Assembly: GCA_043812455.1 (NCBI GenBank)
Contig: JBDRMB010000037.1
Span: forward strand, 1 to 37,505
DNA length: 37,505 bases
Source: JABHQR01 sp043812455
Lineage (GTDB): Archaea; Nanobdellota; Nanobdellia; Woesearchaeales; GW2011-AR9
Direction of reading: 5' to 3'
Part shown: in pieces, positions 32,654 to 37,505 of the stretch
Layout: each line of letters starts with the position of its first letter
Position numbering within the stretch: the first letter of the stretch is position 1
Notes under the pieces: model-generated
Seen by the model: only the letters and a program-made list of their open reading frames with translations
Databases searched by the model: none
What the model was told of the DNA's origin: nothing
Program-made: the position numbers and the translations under genes

Positions 32654-32727
32654 AAGAGTGCCGGCGCCAAATGAGGCGCACGAGTGAACGTAGTGAACTC
32701 GTAATTGCGCCGTGCTCCGGTACTCTT
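32654..32727. repeat. GC-rich 74-base palindromic stem-loop
   Basis: Three nested stems are visible: AAGAGTGCCGG/CCGGTACTCTT (32654-32664 with 32717-32727, one G-T), GGCGC/GCGCC (32675-32679 with 32707-32711) and ACGAGT/ACTCGT (32680-32685 with 32697-32702). It is far richer in G+C than its surroundings. It lies between the stand-alone MIT-like gene and the AAA ATPase gene. It looks like a REP/MITE-type palindrome or an intercistronic RNA structure. Confidence 0.65.
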
Positions 32728-32745
32728 GCGTTTTAAATTATTATT

Positions 32746-33066
32746 TTATTCTTCGTGATTGTGATTATGTTTGTTATGAACATGAAAATGTCCCTTAGTT
32801 TTTTCACTTTCACTCTCTTCAAGAGTACGTTTTGCTAACTCTTGTTTTGTCAACACCTTGTTCCACTTTTCCCCAACCACTTCTTTGGACAGTTTGTAAC
32901 ATCTATTAGCTTCAATTATCAACTCGCTTTTGTTTTGCATTTCTGCTTGCAAAACATAAATGCTAGCTGCTTCAAGATAGCTTTGTCTAGCTTCTTGTCG
33001 CTCATTATCTTCAACTTGCAGTTCCGCAAGTTCTTCATTTCTTTTCGCATCTTTTAGGTCACACAT
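32746..33066 (-). CDS. Stand-alone MIT-like helical protein with His-rich tail
   Basis: The 106-residue protein contains SYLEAASIYVLQAEMQNKSELIIEANRCYKLSK-type helices (shown in part). These align by eye with the MIT-like domain of the AAA ATPase downstream: YLEAA, IxEANRxY and xxK fall in register. The C-terminus is His/Asn-rich (HFHVHNKHNHNHEE) and could bind metal. Both proteins also start with MC. It probably arose by domain duplication and shares an operon with the ATPase. Confidence 0.65.
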   Translation of the reverse strand: MCDLKDAKRNEELAELQVEDNERQEARQSYLEAASIYVLQAEMQNKSELIIEANRCYKLSKEVVGEKWNKVLTKQELAKRTLEESESEKTKGHFHVHNKHNHNHEE

Positions 33067-33078
33067 TTTCTGTTTTGT

Positions 33079-33744
33079 TTAATGATAAAGCATTAATTGT
33101 TCTCCTAATAATTGATCATGAGCATACTGGTGATTGTGTACGCCATGTTGTTGTTCATTAACCTCTTCCAACTCTTCCAAGATCCGCACTGCCAGATCCT
33201 CTTTTAGATTTACAACAGTAAGGTTTTCTTGTTCATCTTCTTGAGCTTCTTGATCTGTAGCATAAGCTTGCGCTCCCAACTCGTTAAGAACAACATAAAC
33301 ATTAATTGGTTGATTATTTGATTGATCTTGATTATTGTCATAAGTAACGTCCGAAACATCAGTTCCTGCAACAATGGAATCAATAAATTCACTTACTTCA
33401 TTTACAACTTGGCTTGAAAATGTTGGAACATCGTTAGCAGCACTGGAAACAATTGCATCAACAGTATCTGAAGATTGAGCAATGTCATACACAGTGTTAT
33501 TTTCAGTATCTTCTTGCGTGAAGTATGCTTTTTGAATATTTCCTACAACTCTTGCAATTGAATCAGTAAGACTGTCTTTTTGTACTTGAGTTCGTTCCAA
33601 TTCCGGTTGTGAATTGTATAAACTATCTTTTAAGTAAATATTTTGGGCATTAGTATCATACCTCATCTGAGGTAACTGATTATTATCATAGCCTAATCCA
33701 GCTGCAATTCCATTCATTTTGTATATGTGTGGTGAGCATACCAT
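33079..33744 (-). CDS. Unknown acidic Gln/Asn-rich protein, first gene of the Vps4-like operon
   Basis: The 221-residue protein has no signal peptide or membrane helix. It is rich in Asp, Gln, Asn and Ser and ends in a His/Gln-rich segment (EQQHGVHNHQYAHDQ), echoing the His-rich tail of the next protein 12 bases downstream. No family is recognised. The start may instead be ATG 33717 (MNGIAAGLG). It is a candidate substrate or partner of the neighbouring ATPase by position only. Confidence 0.5.
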   Translation of the reverse strand: MVCSPHIYKMNGIAAGLGYDNNQLPQMRYDTNAQNIYLKDSLYNSQPELERTQVQKDSLTDSIARVVGNIQKAYFTQEDTENNTVYDIAQSSDTVDAIVSSAANDVPTFSSQVVNEVSEFIDSIVAGTDVSDVTYDNNQDQSNNQPINVYVVLNELGAQAYATDQEAQEDEQENLTVVNLKEDLAVRILEELEEVNEQQHGVHNHQYAHDQLLGEQLMLYH

Positions 33745-33795
33745 TTTTTTCTTTTTAACACTACGACATCTAGGTCATACTTACATACTATAAGA

Positions 33796-33847
33796 CAAAC
33801 TAACTTAAATCACTTTTGCCAAAATTGTGACAGTTGGGTTAGTTTTG
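33796..33847. promoter_or_regulatory. Nested inverted repeats between divergent genes
   Basis: CAAACTAAC (33796-33804) pairs with GTTAGTTTTG (33838-33847, one bulge). Inside lies the imperfect palindrome TCACTTTTGCCAAAATTGTGA (33810-33830 in full). The site sits in the 169-base gap between the leftward Vps4-like operon and topA, near both promoters, so it could be an operator. Confidence 0.35.
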
Positions 33848-33913
33848 TGCGAAGACTTTTTCAACCCATATTGCCCAAACATTTTTAAATGACCCGAAAA
33901 ACACTTATGTCAG

Positions 33914-36262
33914 ATGGTAGAACTTATCATTAGCGAGAAACCCTCATCAGCAAAAAAGATAGCAGAAGCTTTAGCCGATGGAAAACCTATTCAAAAAAAG
34001 AACGGCCAGAGCACATATTACGAACTTTCTCATGGTAAAAAAGATATTATTGTAACTTCTGCAGTAGGTCATTTGTACGGTTTAACTGAAATTAAGAAAG
34101 GAAGTTATGATTATCCAGTATATGATATTGAATGGGAAGCTTCATACAAACATTCAAAAAATCTAAATTATGTAAAAACTTACATTAGTACCATTTCTAA
34201 ATTGGCTAAGATGGCTGATGAATTCACAATTGCTTGCGACTTTGATGTGGAAGGAGAAGTTATCGGCTGGAATGTAATTAGATTTGCTTGTAACAAGAAA
34301 GATGCTAACAGAATGAAGTTTTCAACGTTAACCAAACCAGACCTGGTTGAAGCTTATGAACATAAGATGAAACATTTGGACTGGGGACAGGCATATGCTG
34401 GAGAAACTAGGCACAAACTGGACTGGTTCTATGGTATTAACGTTTCTCGAGCTTTGACAGCTACAGTAAAAGCTGCTGGAGCGTTTAAAGTAATGTCAGC
34501 TGGTCGTGTTCAAGGTCCAGCATTAAAACTTCTTGTAGATAGAGAACGAGAAATTCAAGCTTTCAAACCAGAGCCGTTCTGGCAGATTAAATTTGACGGT
34601 GAATGCCAAGATGCTAAAAAAGAAGCAATTGAAGCTTGGCATAAAGCAGACAAAATATTTGACAAGAAAGAAGCTGAACGGATTATGAGCGTAGTTAAAA
34701 GTGAAAAAGAGGCTAAAGTTACAGAAATTAAACGTAACACACGTAACCAAGCACCGCCACATCCATTCGATTTAACAACTTTACAATCAGAATCATACAG
34801 CTTGTTTAAGATTACACCAAAAGATACGTTATCAGTTGCTCAAAGTTTGTATCTTGCTGGAGTTACTTCATATCCAAGAACTTCATCCCAAAAATTAGAT
34901 CCAAAATTAGGATTTCAAAAAATTTTAACTGAATTAAGCAAACAACCAGTTTATGAAAAACTGGCAAAGGAACTGTTGAAATTGCCAGCATTAAAACCTA
35001 ACGATGGTAAAAAAACAGATCCTGCCCATCCCGCTATTTATCCAACAGGTATTGTTCCTAAAGCACTTAATCCTTACGAAAAGAAAATTTATGATCTAAT
35101 CGTTAAAAGATTCTTTGCAACGTTTGGAAAACCAGCAGTTAGAGAAAGTATGGAAGTGAAGTTAGATGTTAAGAAAGAAATTTTCATTACAAAAGGTACT
35201 AGAACTCTTGAAGAAAACTGGCACTTGTTTTACAAACCATATGTAAAATTAGAAGAAATTACTTTACCTAATTTCAAAGAAAATGATGAAGTTACAGTTA
35301 AGAAATTTATTAAATTGGATAAAGAAACTCAACCACCTAACAGGTTTAACCAATCTTCTATTATCAAAGAATTGGAGAAACGTAAATTAGGTACTAAAGC
35401 TACTCGTGCAGACATTTTAGATCGACTTTTCCAAAGGGGTTATGTTGAAGGTGTTCAAATTACAGCAACTCAGTTGGGTATAGAAACTGTTGCAATCCTT
35501 GAAAAACATTCTCCAATCATTGTTGACGAAAAATTAACTGCAGAATTTGAAGATGATATGGAAAAGATCCGTGAAGGAAAACAGAAACAAGAAGCAGTTC
35601 TGGAACGGGCAAAGAAAATCTTAGATGGATTAATGAGTCATTTCAAAAAGAATGAGAAAGCGATTGGTGTAGAGATATTAGAATCTATCAGAGAAACCAT
35701 CCAAGCAGCACATTATTTGGGACATTGTCCTAAATGTAAAGATGGAAACTTATCTTTACGAAAAGGAAAGTACGGCCAATTTGCGGCATGTGATCAATAT
35801 CCAAAATGTAAAACTACATTTCATTTACCTAAAGTTCCTAATATCAAATATACCGGCAAGCAATGTGAAACTTGTAATTATCCTATGATTGAAGCTGGCG
35901 TTGGTAGAAGTAAAAGAATAAATTGTCTTAACCCAGATTGTCCTACCAAACGAGCAGAAGGTGAAGCTGATGCTATTGCTCATCACAAAAAGGTTTTCCC
36001 TGAACAAGGTATGATTTGTCCGACTTGTAAAGAAGGTAAGATGATTCTTCGTAAAAGTTTTTACGGTGAATTCTTAGGTTGTGATGGTTATCCGAAGTGT
36101 ATGACCATGATGAAGATTAAGGATGGGAAGGTTGACGTTGAACATCCGATTGTCAAAGATCCTAACAAGAAGAAAGCTGTTGGAAAGAAAAAGACTGTGA
36201 CTAAAAAGAAAACCGTTTCTAAGAAGAAAGCAACTACTAAGAAAACTGTTAGTAAAAAATAA
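33914..36262 (+). CDS. topA: DNA topoisomerase I (type IA)
   Basis: The 782-residue enzyme relaxes negative supercoils. It has the Toprim domain (LIISEKPSSAKKIAEAL..., later ACDFDVEGEVIG), the active-site Y320 in TSYPRTSSQ, and the RVQGPALKLLVDRE segment. Three C-terminal Cys4 zinc ribbons follow (CPKCKDGN...CDQYPKC, CETCNYP...CLNPDC, CPTCKEGK...CDGYPKC). It ends in a Lys-rich low-complexity tail of repeated KKKTV units. No helicase domain, so not reverse gyrase. A TATA-like TTTTTAAATG lies ~25 bases ahead. Confidence 0.95.
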   Translation: MVELIISEKPSSAKKIAEALADGKPIQKKNGQSTYYELSHGKKDIIVTSAVGHLYGLTEIKKGSYDYPVYDIEWEASYKHSKNLNYVKTYISTISKLAKMADEFTIACDFDVEGEVIGWNVIRFACNKKDANRMKFSTLTKPDLVEAYEHKMKHLDWGQAYAGETRHKLDWFYGINVSRALTATVKAAGAFKVMSAGRVQGPALKLLVDREREIQAFKPEPFWQIKFDGECQDAKKEAIEAWHKADKIFDKKEAERIMSVVKSEKEAKVTEIKRNTRNQAPPHPFDLTTLQSESYSLFKITPKDTLSVAQSLYLAGVTSYPRTSSQKLDPKLGFQKILTELSKQPVYEKLAKELLKLPALKPNDGKKTDPAHPAIYPTGIVPKALNPYEKKIYDLIVKRFFATFGKPAVRESMEVKLDVKKEIFITKGTRTLEENWHLFYKPYVKLEEITLPNFKENDEVTVKKFIKLDKETQPPNRFNQSSIIKELEKRKLGTKATRADILDRLFQRGYVEGVQITATQLGIETVAILEKHSPIIVDEKLTAEFEDDMEKIREGKQKQEAVLERAKKILDGLMSHFKKNEKAIGVEILESIRETIQAAHYLGHCPKCKDGNLSLRKGKYGQFAACDQYPKCKTTFHLPKVPNIKYTGKQCETCNYPMIEAGVGRSKRINCLNPDCPTKRAEGEADAIAHHKKVFPEQGMICPTCKEGKMILRKSFYGEFLGCDGYPKCMTMMKIKDGKVDVEHPIVKDPNKKKAVGKKKTVTKKKTVSKKKATTKKTVSKK

Positions 36263-36315
36263 TTTCTTGAAAATTTTAGTAATTCTTTTAATAGTGATCC
36301 ATTTTTAGGTTAAAC

Positions 36316-37074
36316 ATGACATTATACTTAATTGGATTAGGACTTGCAGATCAGAAAGATATCACAGTTAAAGGTCTCGAGATTGTAAAAAATTGTGATT
36401 CAGTTTACTTAGAAGGTTATACTTCATTGTTGCAATGTTCAGTTGCAGATTTGGAAGAGTTTTATGATAAAAAGATTATTGTTGCTGATCGTGAGATGAG
36501 TGAACAAGGTTCTGAAAAGATTGTTGCTGAAGCTCAGGGAAAAGAAGTGGCTTTTTTGGTGATAGGTGATCCTTTTTCTGCTACAACCCATACTGAAATC
36601 TTTAGGTTGGCTCGTGAGAAAAAGGTTAATGTTAAAGTTGTTAACAATGCTTCTGTATTAACAGCAGTTGGTGTTACTGGTTTGCAATTGTACAAGTTCG
36701 GAAAAACAACTTCCATACCGTTCATAGAAGACCATCCAAATTTAATTACTCCTTACAATGTTTTGGCAGAAAACAAGAAGATAGGTTTGCATACTTTGAT
36801 GTTATTAGATCTGAAACCAGAACTTGATAAATTCATGACAGTTAATGAAGCATTGGGAATTCTTGAAGACATTGAAGCTAAAAAGAAAGAAAGTTTGATT
36901 ATTCCAGACACTTTTGTTGTAGGTTGTGCACGTTTAGGTTCTGATAATTTTATTGTTAAAGCAGGGAAGTTATCTGAGGTTAAAGCTTTTGACTTTGGAG
37001 CAGCACCACATTGTTTAATCATTCCAGGAGAAATGCATTTTAGTGAAGAAGAAATGCTGGGCTTGTTTAATTGA
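36316..37074 (+). CDS. dph5: Diphthine synthase
   Basis: The 252-residue SAM-dependent methyltransferase makes the diphthine intermediate on elongation factor 2, a step found in archaea and eukaryotes. The family opening LYLIGLGLADQKDITVKGLE, the VYLEGYTS and FLVIGDPFSATTHTEI motifs and the NNASVLTAVGVTGLQLYKFG region are all present, at normal length. It lies 53 bases after topA on the same strand. Confidence 0.95.
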   Translation: MTLYLIGLGLADQKDITVKGLEIVKNCDSVYLEGYTSLLQCSVADLEEFYDKKIIVADREMSEQGSEKIVAEAQGKEVAFLVIGDPFSATTHTEIFRLAREKKVNVKVVNNASVLTAVGVTGLQLYKFGKTTSIPFIEDHPNLITPYNVLAENKKIGLHTLMLLDLKPELDKFMTVNEALGILEDIEAKKKESLIIPDTFVVGCARLGSDNFIVKAGKLSEVKAFDFGAAPHCLIIPGEMHFSEEEMLGLFN

Positions 37075-37155
37075 AAAATATTTACTACTCCGAGATGGTT
37101 CTTAATCAAAAACTTTATAAACTTAGACCGTTCTAAATACTATTGTGATACAAAA

Positions 37156-37437
37156 ATGAGCAAAGAAGATTATAAAGAAATTAAACTACAAAATAACTTT
37201 GGACACCAGTGGTATATTTGGAAAGAGGATCAAGACGTTGAAGATATAAGTGCTAAGAAAGAAGGCAGACAAGCTAAAATTTTAGAAGATAAATTAAATT
37301 TTAAAAATGGTCAGACAGTTAGAGTTATGAGTTCTTATGGAGAAACAGGTACTCTTACAATTGAAAGGCTTTGTAGAAATGCCATTAGTGTTTTTAGCAT
37401 TTCTATAATATCCCTCATCGCTCTTTCAATATTATAA
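37156..37437 (+). CDS. Small unknown protein with hydrophobic C-terminus (93 aa)
   Basis: A polar, charged N-terminal part (1-68) is followed by a hydrophobic stretch (AISVFSISIISLIALSIL) that could be a C-terminal membrane anchor. Alternatively the tail may reflect a frameshift. A TATA-like CTTTATAAAC lies ~35-45 bases ahead of the ATG. No family is recognised. Confidence 0.5.
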   Translation: MSKEDYKEIKLQNNFGHQWYIWKEDQDVEDISAKKEGRQAKILEDKLNFKNGQTVRVMSSYGETGTLTIERLCRNAISVFSISIISLIALSIL

Positions 37438-37484
37438 GCTAAAACTTTACAGAGTAATTCAATTTTCTGTGTTTTAAATTTCCT

Positions 37485-37502
37485 GGCTCTCATCTTAGAG
37501 CC
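37485..37502. other. Hairpin at the right edge
   Basis: GGCTCT (37485-37490) pairs with AGAGCC (37497-37502) around six bases. It may be a terminator or leader structure of a gene beyond the window. Confidence 0.35.
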
Positions 37503-37505
37503 ATA

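Overview
This AT-rich window is archaeal, most likely from a DPANN-type genome (Woesearchaeota or a relative; the lineage is inferred, not proven). The evidence is a diphthamide synthase (dph5), prefoldin alpha next to ftsY, a two-ring CDC48/VAT ATPase, an ATP-dependent DNA ligase, an AbrB-PhoU regulator, TATA boxes about 20-30 nt ahead of leaderless start codons, GGTG/GAGGTG ribosome sites on other genes, and a tRNA gene cut by bulge-helix-bulge (BHB) introns.

Layout. 1-2150: the start of a leftward gene and a divergent exported Lon-like S16 protease. 2200-2352: a structured intergenic stretch. 2463-6748: secreted or membrane proteins (cupredoxin-like, VTT family, Tat-exported PGRP amidase, small lipoprotein) and a D-2-hydroxyacid dehydrogenase. 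6910-8193: a DUF483-like gene and a membrane-anchored JAMM-like protein. 8284-9843 (minus): two adjacent secreted proteins of the Hcp (type VI secretion tube) family, one with a recently amplified Cys-rich tail. 9982-11733 (minus): PIN protein, membrane protein and two tiny genes. 11818-12901: an AbrB-PhoU regulator behind a leader with a uORF and a hairpin over its start. 13006-14409: a protein with a divergent kinase-like motif. 14484-15594: tRNA-Leu(UAA) with four introns, then a LAGLIDADG homing endonuclease gene bracketed by a 27-nt direct repeat of the tRNA 3' end. 15661-18937: a Cys-rich lipoprotein, then a small gene, pfdA and ftsY. 19002-22415 (minus): a Tat-exported serine beta-lactamase-fold protein with two unknown genes, and a small membrane protein. 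22637-31503: DNA ligase, DUF1653, HD hydrolase, CDC48, a SpoT-like HD protein and TatD. 31521-33744 (minus): a Vps4-like AAA ATPase with an MIT-like helical domain, a stand-alone MIT-like protein and an unknown protein; a GC-rich 74-nt hairpin lies in the operon. 33914-37437: topoisomerase I, dph5 and a small protein.

The strongest observations are: (1) the tRNA-Leu(UAA), whose five exons (9, 24, 7, 24 and 22 nt) join into a complete 86-nt class II tRNA when cut at predicted BHB sites, plus the neighbouring endonuclease cassette; (2) paired Hcp-family proteins carrying Sec signal peptides with no other type VI genes in view; (3) a leader ahead of the PhoU-like gene that puts the Shine-Dalgarno in a hairpin loop and the start codon in its stem, crossed by a 21-codon uORF; (4) a Vps4/MIT operon; (5) two Tat-exported enzymes of peptidoglycan-acting families in an archaeon. 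All statements rest on reading the sequence by eye; no database search was run.
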